Made by a program: the position numbers and the translations under genes. 9,946 bases of DNA from the NCBI GenBank assembly GCA_030696435.1, contig JAUYSF010000404.1, positions 1 through 9,946 of the forward strand, read 5' to 3'. Below are positions 1-6,614 of the stretch, one piece after another. This stretch comes from Desulfoprunum sp. Its GTDB lineage: Bacteria > Desulfobacterota > Desulfobulbia > Desulfobulbales > Desulfocapsaceae. Under the pieces are notes generated by a model. The model was not told where the DNA came from, did no database searches, and saw nothing but the letters and a program-made list of their open reading frames with translations. Within the stretch, counting starts at the first letter, position 1, and each line of letters starts with the position of its first letter.

Positions 1-111
1 ATGTTCGCCCCGCAACCTTGCAATCTCCTTACTTAAAGCCAGTGAATAACGGCCGATACCGCGTTGAGCATTTGACGTCTGCGCCCCCTGGAGATCAATG
101 ACAATGCGCAT
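1..111 (-). CDS. Glycosyltransferase, N-terminal end only (cut by window edge)
   Basis: Reading the minus strand from 111 gives 37 codons beginning MRIVIDLQGAQT, followed by RGIGRYSLAL, and the frame is still open at base 1. This opening (a beta strand, then a Gly-rich RGIGRYS loop) is what I know from GT-B fold family 4/1 glycosyltransferases in bacterial polysaccharide loci, where the loop contributes to the acceptor side of the cleft. The enzyme would transfer a sugar from a nucleotide-sugar donor at the cytoplasmic membrane; donor and acceptor cannot be read from 37 residues. The ATG shares one base with the TGA of the upstream DUF4214 gene (TGATG), so translation is probably coupled and the two genes form an operon. 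The family call rests only on the N-terminus. Confidence 0.75.
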   Translation of the reverse strand, partial: MRIVIDLQGAQTSNAQRGIGRYSLALSKEIARLRGEH

Positions 112-725
112 CAGACAGCCCACCCTTCTGATACAGACTGAGTGTAAGCATCTTCAAGTTGTCTGAAAATGATTCGGGCACGGGGCGTAAGACCCAAAAG
201 GTCAGGCTGAGGCTCTTCAAAAGTTGATGATGGAGTCTTAAGAGACTCAACCGGTAAATGCGTTGACTGACAACTATTCGCATGCAATGCATCTAATATT
301 TTTTCTATCCGCCCAATCCGTTGCCCCATATCCATCTCCAAGTGCACCATTCTGCCATCCATACGACCAAATGCATTCTCCAACCTGTTTAGTTGTTGTT
401 GCGTCCGCTGCCACCCAATCCAACCAGGAAAAAGAAGAGCGAGCAACTTATACAGGTTCTTTTGTTTCCGCAGCAAACAATCAAGTCCATTAAGTTTCAA
501 ACCACTTTGTTGAGCTTCTTTTGTCTTCGCTAATTGGACAACAATCGATTCATTACAAAACCCTTTGCGCAGCCTATCCAGATAATATTCCATCCCTTGC
601 AAGTCGGGCTCACGCCCGACCAGCGTAAGATAAGCACAACGGATAAAATGCTCGTCATGGAATGAAAGCAATTCTTCAAGACTTCTGGCTGCAGAAATTT
701 TTTCAGGTTGTGTGAATGTTTGCAT
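111..725 (-). CDS. DUF4214 domain protein with coiled coil, next to a glycosyltransferase
   Basis: A 204-residue protein. Residues about 27-55 (FIRCAYLTLVGREPD, then GMEYYLDRLRKG) match the helical repeat of DUF4214, a domain common in proteins encoded near surface glycan and glycosyltransferase genes; its function is not settled. Residues about 92-105 (LYKLLALLFPGWIGW) are hydrophobic but short and could be a membrane-associating helix. Residues about 106-148 are rich in charged and heptad-like positions (QQQLNRLENAFGRMDG and onward) and look like a coiled coil. A low-complexity Ser/Thr/Pro linker and a short helical tail follow. No signal peptide is visible. The ATG at 725 has only a weak GAG-type ribosome site upstream. 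The overlap with the next gene suggests it assists or scaffolds the glycosyltransferase; that role is inference. Confidence 0.78.
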   Translation of the reverse strand: MQTFTQPEKISAARSLEELLSFHDEHFIRCAYLTLVGREPDLQGMEYYLDRLRKGFCNESIVVQLAKTKEAQQSGLKLNGLDCLLRKQKNLYKLLALLFPGWIGWQRTQQQLNRLENAFGRMDGRMVHLEMDMGQRIGRIEKILDALHANSCQSTHLPVESLKTPSSTFEEPQPDLLGLTPRARIIFRQLEDAYTQSVSEGWAV

Positions 726-996
726 GTCAATACTCTCGGATGGGGTTTGATAAGCTATTGATTTTATTGTTTCTGTAAAAAGTTACCTCCCTCGACTTTC
801 AGGCGGGTAGCATTCTGCTAGCAGTTGGTTTCAGCTCCCTCTGATATCTCCCCGTCCGATATCATGCGAAGGGTTAAGGGCCGGGGGACAACAGAAGTTT
901 GACAGTTACAGAAGTATGGCTTTTCACATCTTCATACAAGAAGGTACAAAGGGAAGCAAAGCGGCTGGAGCAAGGTGTTTTTCACGGTTGCGAATA
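726..996. other. Gene-free stretch, no recognised element
   Basis: About 270 bases with no convincing coding frame. It must hold the promoter and leader of the minus-strand DUF4214 gene, but I cannot place good -35/-10 boxes. Small symmetries are present: TAGCA at 808-812 with TGCTA at 816-820, and two GATATC palindromes in 843-880. TTGACA at 899-904 on the plus strand has no good -10 partner 16-18 bases downstream. Short open frames here have no family features. Confidence 0.5.
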
Positions 997-1056
997 GGCC
1001 CCTTTGAGGGGCCAGCAACCGCCAGCAACCGCAAGCCTCCGGCTTTGCCGCGGAGG
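997..1056. repeat. Two hairpins and a tandem 10-mer upstream of the transposase remnant
   Basis: GGCCCCT at 997-1003 pairs perfectly with AGGGGCC at 1007-1013 around a 3-base loop. Directly after it, CCAGCAACCG occurs twice in tandem at 1012-1021 and 1022-1031. A second hairpin follows: CCTCC at 1036-1040 with GGAGG at 1052-1056, and GGC at 1041-1043 with GCC at 1047-1049 inside it. The block ends exactly where recognisable transposase coding sequence begins. It resembles an intergenic palindromic repeat or a decayed element end. It could also be part of the non-coding end of the insertion sequence. Confidence 0.5.
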
Positions 1057-1316
1057 TGGCTGACTATTTTCGAAGAATGCGAGCCAGGCATGGCGCGCCA
1101 AAGGCAATTACCGCGACAGCTTATAAACTCGCTCGCATCATGTATCATTTAGTAAAAACCGGTCAACAATTTGATGAATCAATCTTTAACCTCCAAGAAG
1201 AAGCACATCAGAAACGAGTATTGCGCAGCCTCGAAAACAAAGTTAAAATCCTGGGCTTACAATTGACAATCTCGCAAAAAGTCAGAAATCCTGAAAATCA
1301 ATCTGTAAGTAATTGA
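1056..1316 (+). pseudogene. IS110-family-like transposase, C-terminal remnant
   Basis: An 86-codon reading frame containing ADYFRRMRARHGAPKA and ITATAYKLARIMYHLVKTG, then FDES and a charged helical tail. In IS110-type transposases I recall this pattern (YYRR..., K/R-rich, GPKKAI.ATARKLA.I.Y.ML) as the extreme C-terminus, after the transposase_20 domain. Full-length members are about 300-400 residues, so roughly three quarters, including all of the RuvC-like DEDD catalytic domain, is missing. The frame is open upstream only to about 1008, through a hairpin repeat. The last residues, from about SQKV to the stop, come from a palindromic element beginning at 1272, so the natural C-terminus is also replaced. 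No terminal repeats or partner ORF are visible. It is inert on its own. Another transposase family is possible; its nature as an IS remnant is firmer than the family name. Confidence 0.65.
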
Positions 1317-1366
1317 AATTACAGAGTCCGATTTTAAGGAAAAGCTTGGTTTGGGACTTTTTGCGA
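1272..1366. repeat. 95-bp imperfect palindrome (MITE- or REP-like)
   Basis: Three nested pairs share roughly one centre. TCGCAAAAAGTC at 1272-1283 is the exact reverse complement of 1355-1366. TCCTGAAAATC at 1289-1299 matches the reverse complement of 1330-1340 at 10 of 11 positions. CTGTAA at 1303-1308 pairs with TTACAG at 1319-1324. From memory, arms of the type TTTCGCAAAAAGTC recur between genes in deltaproteobacterial genomes; I could not check this. The element carries the end of the transposase remnant on one strand and the end of the 1334-1576 ORF on the other. It could work as a bidirectional terminator or be a non-autonomous mobile repeat. Confidence 0.65.
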
Positions 1367-1576
1367 AACCATCACAATTAGTTCCGTGTCAACAGCAGGC
1401 ATAATGTTACTTAGATGTTCGCTGTTATTGAATTCATCGGGAGCAAATTCGATATCGCTATCGGTATCGAATTCTTGCAGATCCGTCTTGCTCGGAAATT
1501 TTCCGAACGCGATGACGTTTTCCACTCCGCCGTCTTCTCTTTGACGTGAACAATTTCGATTATTCATCGCAATCAA
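1334..1576 (-). CDS. Hypothetical small acidic protein, doubtful
   Basis: An 80-codon frame beginning MIAMNNRN; the fourth codon is also ATG. The middle, from about ENVIAFGKFPS through EFDTDSDIEFAPDEF, is acidic and protein-like, which is why it is listed. I recognise no family, signal peptide or membrane segment. The last dozen residues (MVSQKVPNQAFP) are encoded by one arm of the palindrome at 1272-1366, so the original C-terminus may be lost. No strong ribosome site stands out before either ATG. It lies downstream of cinA on the same strand, 41 bases after the cinA stop, and could be read through from that operon. It may equally be a chance frame in decayed DNA. Confidence 0.3.
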   Translation of the reverse strand: MIAMNNRNCSRQREDGGVENVIAFGKFPSKTDLQEFDTDSDIEFAPDEFNNSEHLSNIMPAVDTELIVMVSQKVPNQAFP

Positions 1577-1617
1577 GGATTGTTACATATCGTATTCTAA
1601 CTCACGTTTCTTACTTT

Positions 1618-2865
1618 TTACCTACCGGCCATCTGCAGCAGGTATTTGCGGATCAGGTCAAGGCCGGTCTGGGCCGTCATCTCTCTGATCTGCTGCCGGT
1701 CGCCTGAAAACTGGAAGCGGGTGGCCCAGTTGCCCTCCGAGGTAGCGATACCGATATAGACGGTGCCAACCGGTTTTTCAGGTGTGCCGCCGGTCGGACC
1801 GGCAACGCCGGTCACCGCAAGACCAATATCTGCCCCTGTGCGTCCCCTGATTCCCGCCGCCATAGCCTCCGCTACCTCGCGGCTCACTGCCCCCTTATCC
1901 CGTAGCAGATCTTCCGGGACATCAAGGAATTTGATCTTCAGATCGTTGGCGTAAGAAACCACTCCCCCGAGGAAATAGGCGGAGCTGCCGGGGATGTTGG
2001 TCAGCTTCTGAGAGATCAGGCCGCCGCTGCAGGACTCGGCGACCGCCAGATGCCAGCCGGCCCGCTGGAGAAGAGACCCGGCAATGGATTCCATGCAGTC
2101 ACGATCATAGCCGTAGATGGCGTCTCCCAGCACAGTATTAATGGCTTTACAGGAAGATTTAAAGAGTTTTTCCGCACTCCTGTTCTGTTTGTCACGGATG
2201 ATGAGGCTCAAGTGGACTTCCGGAAAAACCGGATAATAACCGATGAGCGCCGCCCGGCTGAGATCCAGGGTGCTGATGCGGCGATTGACCTCGGCTTCCG
2301 GCAGATTGAAGATCTTGAACACCCGTTGGTAGGTGGTGAGGTAATGGTCTTTGTGCCAGGTGGCCAGGCGAGGCAGGACATGTTCGTTGAGAAGTTGCTT
2401 CATCTGGCTGGGTATACCGGGCAGGAAAAAAATCGGCTTTTCGTCATGGATGAGCTGGTACCCGGCCATCCGCGATTTCGGGCTGAGGGCCTCAGCGCCC
2501 TCCGGCAGCCATGCCAGTTTTTCCAACTTGCCTACGGGGGTTGAGGTTATCTCGTCGAGATGGGCCCGTACCGTCGAGAGGATCTCGAGATTGGGCAGGG
2601 TCGGGCGGTTCAGGGCCATCGATACCGCCTCATTGGTCAGGTCGTCGTCGGTCGAGCCCAGTCCACCGGTGACGATCACCGCATCCACCTGGCTGATGGC
2701 CTTTTTCAGGGCCTCGCCGATCAGGGCCGGGGTATCGCCGATGGTGTGCATGGCATAGATCTCATAGCCAGCCTCAAAGAGCTGTCTGGCGGCAAAACTG
2801 CTCGTGGTGTTGAGGATCCGGCCTGAGGTCAGCTCGTCGCCGATGGCAATTATTTCAACCTTCAT
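1618..2865 (-). CDS. cinA: CinA: competence/damage-inducible family protein, NMN amidohydrolase
   Basis: A 415-residue, full-length two-domain CinA. Residues 1-170 form the MoaB/MogA-like (COG1058) domain with GDELTSG at 9-15 and TGGLGSTDDDLT at 67-78; in studied members this domain has ADP-ribose pyrophosphatase activity. Residues about 255-412 are the PncC-type amidohydrolase domain with AESCSGG at 276-282 (usually AESCTGG), VVSYAN at 302-307, GAVS at 325-328 and AVTGVAGPTGG at 350-360. In bacteria with both parts the protein deamidates nicotinamide mononucleotide to nicotinate mononucleotide and so recycles NAD breakdown products in the cytosol. The competence name is historical. Its ATG overlaps the mtaB stop as ATGA, so it is the last gene of a translationally coupled operon. 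Identification is firm; how far both activities apply here is by homology. Confidence 0.95.
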   Translation of the reverse strand: MKVEIIAIGDELTSGRILNTTSSFAARQLFEAGYEIYAMHTIGDTPALIGEALKKAISQVDAVIVTGGLGSTDDDLTNEAVSMALNRPTLPNLEILSTVRAHLDEITSTPVGKLEKLAWLPEGAEALSPKSRMAGYQLIHDEKPIFFLPGIPSQMKQLLNEHVLPRLATWHKDHYLTTYQRVFKIFNLPEAEVNRRISTLDLSRAALIGYYPVFPEVHLSLIIRDKQNRSAEKLFKSSCKAINTVLGDAIYGYDRDCMESIAGSLLQRAGWHLAVAESCSGGLISQKLTNIPGSSAYFLGGVVSYANDLKIKFLDVPEDLLRDKGAVSREVAEAMAAGIRGRTGADIGLAVTGVAGPTGGTPEKPVGTVYIGIATSEGNWATRFQFSGDRQQIREMTAQTGLDLIRKYLLQMAGR

Positions 2866-4181
2866 TTCTCTGTAACCTCTCCCAGGACACGTGTTTCTCT
2901 TTGTTCTGTCAACTGGACAGCCACCACGCTATTCATCAGACTCTCCGGTCCGGCAAACGAGACCGGCACGTAGTTATCGGTAAAACCCCGCAGGAGACCG
3001 TCGGCGCTGCGCTGGGTCTCCACCAAAACAGGCCGGCTCCTGCCCAGTTGCCCAGCATAAAAGGCGTTTTTCTTCTCTTCCCCGAGGGCCAGGAGCTCAG
3101 CGACCCGCCTGTTCTTGTCGACCTTTGCCACCTTGCCGTGAAAGGTGGCGGCCTCGGTGCCGGGTCGTTCCGAGTAGGGAAAGACATGGAGGTAAGTGCA
3201 GTTAAGCCTTGTAATAAAATCTCTCGTCTGGAGGAAATGGGCCTGGGTCTCACCGGGAAAGCCGACCATGATATCGATACCGATAGCGGCGTCGGGGAGA
3301 GAATGCCGGCAGAGGTCGATAATTTCGGCAAAACGGGCGGTCGTGTAGCGCCGATTCATCCGGCTGAGGATCTCGTCGTCACCGGACTGTAAGGGGATAT
3401 GGAGATGGGGCATCAGGTTTGGTCGCTTCTGCATGAGGTCCAGCAGCTCTTCGGTGATCTCCAGAGGTTCGAGCGAACTGATTCGATAGCGCATGGCCGG
3501 CAAGGATGCGGAAAGTCTGTCGAGAAGACCGCCGATATCAGGCCCGCCCACCAGGTCACGGCCATACTGTCCCAAATGGATGCCGGTGACAACGATCTCC
3601 TTGTGGCCTTCTTCGGCGAAGATCGCGGCTTGTCGCACCACCTCGTCGGCCGGCAGGCTGCGGCTGGGGCCGCGGGAAAAGGGGACGATGCAATAGGTAC
3701 AGTAGCTGTCGCAGCCGTCTTGGACCCGGAGAAAGGCCCTGGTCTTGTCTGCGAAACGCCGCACCGGCAATCGGCAGATCTCGGTGGCGGCCATGATATC
3801 GCCGATTTGCCGTTCCGGGAGCGAGTCGCCTTCCTGCAGGGCGGTCGCCACGACCAGATGCTTTTCGCTGTTACCGATGATGGAAAAAGAGCGTGTCTCA
3901 AGTTCGGGCATGTCGAGGAGCTCGGTTGCGGCAATCTCGGCATAGCAGCCGGTGATGATGATTCGTGCCTCGGGGTTGTGGCGCAAGGCCTGGCGGATGG
4001 CCTGGCGCGACTGGGCCCCGGCCTTGGCGGTGACGGCACAGGTATTGATGATAACGGCATCGGCTGTTTCGTCAGGCCCGCTTGTGACACAGCAGCCTGC
4101 CCGCTCAAAACCGCACTGGAAGGAGGCCGACTCGAATTGGTTCACCTTGCAGCCCAGGGTTGTAATGTGGATTTTTTTCAT
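2862..4181 (-). CDS. mtaB: MtaB: tRNA t6A37 methylthiotransferase (radical SAM)
   Basis: A 439-residue MiaB-family enzyme. The N-terminal UPF0004 domain carries the three auxiliary-cluster cysteines C11 (TLGCKVNQFES), C48 (NTCAV) and C79 (TGCYA). The radical SAM core has C157, C161 and C164 in the CDSYCTYC motif, and binds the second 4Fe-4S cluster and S-adenosylmethionine. The last 60 or so residues form a TRAM-like RNA-binding domain. The opening MKKIHITTLGCKVNQFE and the motif IVPFSRGPSRS point to the MtaB (YqeV) branch, which converts t6A37 to ms2t6A37 in ANN-decoding tRNAs, rather than MiaB (i6A37) or RimO (ribosomal protein S12). It starts 16 bases after the mnmA stop with no obvious Shine-Dalgarno, suggesting coupling, and overlaps cinA by four bases. 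The subfamily is assigned from motifs alone. Confidence 0.93.
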   Translation of the reverse strand: MKKIHITTLGCKVNQFESASFQCGFERAGCCVTSGPDETADAVIINTCAVTAKAGAQSRQAIRQALRHNPEARIIITGCYAEIAATELLDMPELETRSFSIIGNSEKHLVVATALQEGDSLPERQIGDIMAATEICRLPVRRFADKTRAFLRVQDGCDSYCTYCIVPFSRGPSRSLPADEVVRQAAIFAEEGHKEIVVTGIHLGQYGRDLVGGPDIGGLLDRLSASLPAMRYRISSLEPLEITEELLDLMQKRPNLMPHLHIPLQSGDDEILSRMNRRYTTARFAEIIDLCRHSLPDAAIGIDIMVGFPGETQAHFLQTRDFITRLNCTYLHVFPYSERPGTEAATFHGKVAKVDKNRRVAELLALGEEKKNAFYAGQLGRSRPVLVETQRSADGLLRGFTDNYVPVSFAGPESLMNSVVAVQLTEQRETRVLGEVTEK

Positions 4182-4197
4182 GATCTGTGTGAGGGGC

Positions 4198-5232
4198 TCA
4201 GAGAATGACCCCGGAGCCGAGAATCTCGTCTTCCTGGTAGAGTACGGCGAATTGGCCGGGGGTGACGGCCCGCTGCGGCTCGTCGAAATTCAGAACGGCC
4301 TGCCCGTTGCCACTGAGAGAGAAGCTGGCCCTTGCGCCCCTGTGGGTCGAACGCAGCCGCGCCTCGTGCCGACTGCCGTCCTCGGGTGGTGCGCCTGCCA
4401 GCCAGTGCAGATCTCCGATGTCGACCCGTTGCTGCAGGAGTTCATCCTCCTTGCCGACCACCACCCGGTTGGTCTGCGGCTCAAGACGCACCACATACCA
4501 GGGGGTGCTGTCGGGGATGCCGAGGCCGCGACGCTGGCCAATGGTGTAGCGGAACAGACCGTTGTGCCTGCCGATCTCCCGGCCATCGCGGGTGACAACA
4601 GGACCATCGGTGAGAGTGCCGGGGAATTTTTCTTCAAGAAAATCGCCGACCGTTTCATTGGCCAGAAAACAGACGTCCTGGCTTTCGAGACCAGCAAAAC
4701 CTGTGAAGCCCTGCTCTTCGACAAAGAGGTAGATTTCAGCCTTGTTCCTCTCACCCAAAGGGAAGATGAGGCGGCTGAGTTGCGCCTGACCCAGCCGGGA
4801 GAGGAAATAGCTCTGATCCTTGAGCGGGTCGAGGCCCTTGTACAGGTGGAAAATGCCCTCACGTTCGATAATCCGGACATAGTGTCCGGTCGCCATGCCG
4901 TCCATGCCGGAGGCGAGGATCGCCTCAAGAAAGAGGCCGAATTTAATCTCGCGGTTGCAGATCAGGCAGGGATTTGGGGTCAGGCCATCGAAGTAGGTGG
5001 AGGAAAAATAGGCCAGCACCTTTTCGGCAAACTGCCTCTGCAGGTCGATGACGGTCAGGCTGATGCCGAGGCGGTCGGCGATCTCCTGCACCCGCTCCTG
5101 CTGGGCCTGGAAATCCGGTTGGGCGAGATGCATGAAAAAGCCCTGGACAGAGTAGTCTTTCTGCAGCATTATGGCACAGGCCGTCGAATCCACCCCTCCG
5201 CTCATGGCTATGCCGATACGTTTTCTGCTCAC
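4198..5232 (-). CDS. mnmA: MnmA: tRNA-specific 2-thiouridylase
   Basis: A 344-residue enzyme that thiolates U34 of Lys, Glu and Gln tRNAs after adenylation by ATP. The PP-loop motif SGGVDS is at 11-16. The NPCLICN motif holds C89 and C92, and DVCFL holds C188. By alignment from memory, C92 and C188 match the two catalytic cysteines of Escherichia coli MnmA (C102, C199). GHY at 116-118 and the C-terminal beta-barrel region are present. The start is GTG (SRKRIGIAMSGG follows); AAGGA at 5238-5242 is correctly spaced and no better ATG lies upstream. It is the first gene of mnmA-mtaB-cinA and diverges from the U32 gene. C89 sits where E. coli has Asp, giving a three-cysteine set like that reported for cluster-binding MnmA variants; cluster binding here is inference. 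Confidence 0.95.
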   Translation of the reverse strand: MSRKRIGIAMSGGVDSTACAIMLQKDYSVQGFFMHLAQPDFQAQQERVQEIADRLGISLTVIDLQRQFAEKVLAYFSSTYFDGLTPNPCLICNREIKFGLFLEAILASGMDGMATGHYVRIIEREGIFHLYKGLDPLKDQSYFLSRLGQAQLSRLIFPLGERNKAEIYLFVEEQGFTGFAGLESQDVCFLANETVGDFLEEKFPGTLTDGPVVTRDGREIGRHNGLFRYTIGQRRGLGIPDSTPWYVVRLEPQTNRVVVGKEDELLQQRVDIGDLHWLAGAPPEDGSRHEARLRSTHRGARASFSLSGNGQAVLNFDEPQRAVTPGQFAVLYQEDEILGSGVIL

Positions 5233-5237
5233 CGAAA

Positions 5238-5242
5238 TCCTT
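5238..5242 (-). promoter_or_regulatory. Ribosome binding site fixing the mnmA GTG start
   Basis: AAGGA on the minus strand, five bases before the GTG at 5232-5230. It supports a non-ATG start for mnmA, since the first in-frame ATG falls at codon 10, immediately before the essential SGGVDS loop. Confidence 0.7.
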
Positions 5243-5313
5243 GTAAACCCAGGCCGGGTATTCTAAAAAATGAAGGGAAAATGGCCTTGCATGGGCCGGG
5301 AAAATCAACGAAA

Positions 5314-5319
5314 TACAAT
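5314..5319 (+). promoter_or_regulatory. Possible -10 box for the U32 gene, very short leader
   Basis: TACAAT matches the sigma-70 -10 consensus at five of six positions and lies only eight bases before the ATG at 5328. There is no good -35 at normal spacing; TTGCAT lies 21 bases upstream of it, which is too far. No Shine-Dalgarno precedes the ATG. If used, the transcript would be leaderless or nearly so. This is weak evidence. The opposite strand has TAGAAT near 5264-5269 as a possible -10 for mnmA. Confidence 0.25.
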
Positions 5320-5327
5320 ACCTCACG

Positions 5328-6614
5328 ATGAAGGAAAAAGAAAGCGTCAAAGGCCAGGTTCCGGCCATACCCGAGCTTCTGGCCCCGGCTGGCAACTACG
5401 AAAAACTGGTGACCGCCGTACATTACGGGGCCGATGCCGTTTATCTCGGCGGCAAACAGTTCAGCCTGCGGGCCAAGGCCGGCAACTTCGGTCCCGAGTC
5501 GATGCGCCAGGCGGTGGTCTACGCCCATGCCCATGGGGTGAAAGTCTACGTGACCGTCAATATCCTCGCCCATAACGCCGACCTGCAGGGCCTGGACGCC
5601 TATCTCCTGGAACTGCGGGATATTGGGGCCGACGCCCTGATCATCTCTGACCCCGGCATTCTCCTGCGGGCCCGGACCGTGGTGCCGGAACTGCCGATCC
5701 ATCTCTCGACCCAGGCCAATGTCACCAACCATCTGGCCGCCGCATTCTGGCTGGCACAGGGGGCGGTGCGCCTCAATCTGGCACGGGAGTTGTCGCTAGC
5801 CGAGATCGGAGAGATTCGCCGGGAGGTCGGGGGAGAGCTTGAGGTCTTCGTGCACGGAGCACTCTGTATATCCTATTCCGGACGCTGCATGCTCTCAAAC
5901 TATATGACCGGTCGGGACGCCAACCAGGGCAACTGCGCCCATCCCTGCCGTTACAGCTACGCCTTGATCGAGGAGAAGCGACCGGGTCAGTATTATCCAG
6001 TCGAAGAAGATGAGCGCGGCACCTATATCTTCAACTCTAAGGACCTTTGCCTCTTGGATGTGCTGCCGGAGTTGGTGGCCGCCGGGGTCGATTCTCTGAA
6101 GATCGAGGGGCGGATGAAGTCGATCTTCTATGTCGGCGGGGTGGTGCGGGTTTATCGAGCTGCGCTCGATTTTCTGAAAGAACTACCGGCGGAGGCCTGG
6201 CGGCAGCCGGAGCAGATCAAACTGCCGGAGATTCTGATGGGCGAACTGCTCAAGACCGGCACCCGAGGTGCGACCGAGAATTTCATCCGCGAAAGACCGG
6301 GTGCAGGAGAGATGCTTTACGACACGCCGCGGGCAGAGCAGTTCTGCGAGCCGATCGCGGTGATCCGTAATGCCGGGGAGAGGCCGCTTGTCGAGGTACG
6401 AAACACCCTCCTTGCGGGAGAGTTGGCCGAATATATGGGCCGGGGGATGGAACTGGTTCCGCTGCGGATCACCGCCATGCACAACGAGCGCTTCGAGGCG
6501 ATCAGCCGGGCCAATCCCGGCGAGCGAGTCGTTCTCACCACCGAACCGCCCCTGATCCAGGGCGAGGTCAACGATATCCTGCGCCGGACGAAAGAAAATA
6601 GGGACGCTGCCTAG
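5328..6614 (+). CDS. U32-family protein, TrhP (YegQ)-like tRNA hydroxylation protein
   Basis: A 428-residue protein opening with PELLAPAGNYEKL at 15-27 and YGADAVYLGG at 33-42, the TIM-barrel start of peptidase family U32. The family signature lies around 172-190 (EVFVHGALC and GRCMLS). C180, C187, C203 and C207 form the conserved four-cysteine set; the related RlhA needs such cysteines and iron-sulfur supply. EGRMKS at 260-265 is also conserved. Despite the name, studied members of this size (YegQ/TrhP, about 450 residues) act in prephenate-dependent 5-hydroxyuridine formation at tRNA U34; RlhA, which acts on 23S rRNA, is longer. The neighbouring tRNA modification genes fit TrhP. Only one in-frame start (ATG 5328) precedes the first conserved motif. 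The last seven codons and the TAG stop lie in a palindromic repeat, so the natural tail has been altered. Confidence 0.88.
   Translation: MKEKESVKGQVPAIPELLAPAGNYEKLVTAVHYGADAVYLGGKQFSLRAKAGNFGPESMRQAVVYAHAHGVKVYVTVNILAHNADLQGLDAYLLELRDIGADALIISDPGILLRARTVVPELPIHLSTQANVTNHLAAAFWLAQGAVRLNLARELSLAEIGEIRREVGGELEVFVHGALCISYSGRCMLSNYMTGRDANQGNCAHPCRYSYALIEEKRPGQYYPVEEDERGTYIFNSKDLCLLDVLPELVAAGVDSLKIEGRMKSIFYVGGVVRVYRAALDFLKELPAEAWRQPEQIKLPEILMGELLKTGTRGATENFIRERPGAGEMLYDTPRAEQFCEPIAVIRNAGERPLVEVRNTLLAGELAEYMGRGMELVPLRITAMHNERFEAISRANPGERVVLTTEPPLIQGEVNDILRRTKENRDAA

Noticed and set aside
916..1152. 78-codon plus-strand frame upstream of and overlapping the transposase remnant
   Set aside because: It runs through the hairpin block and tandem 10-mers and overlaps the IS remnant in another frame. 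It has no protein-like features.
1570..1582. CAATC-AAG-GATTG hairpin after cinA as a terminator
   Set aside because: The stem is only 5 bp and has no T tract, too weak to call.
2050..2544. 164-codon plus-strand frame opposite cinA
   Set aside because: Shadow of cinA; no recognisable domain or ribosome site.
3399..4208. 269-codon plus-strand frame opposite mtaB
   Set aside because: Antisense shadow of mtaB, whose six cluster cysteines and TRAM-like end fix the real frame.
3952..5331. 459-codon open frame on the plus strand opposite mtaB and mnmA
   Set aside because: It is antisense to two unmistakable enzymes with complete motifs. Its translation has no family features, and GC-rich codon bias on the opposite strand readily leaves such frames open.
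5229..5732. 167-codon minus-strand frame over the start of the U32 gene
   Set aside because: The U32 motifs PELLAPAGN and YGADAVYLGG on the plus strand are decisive, and the antisense product has no family features.
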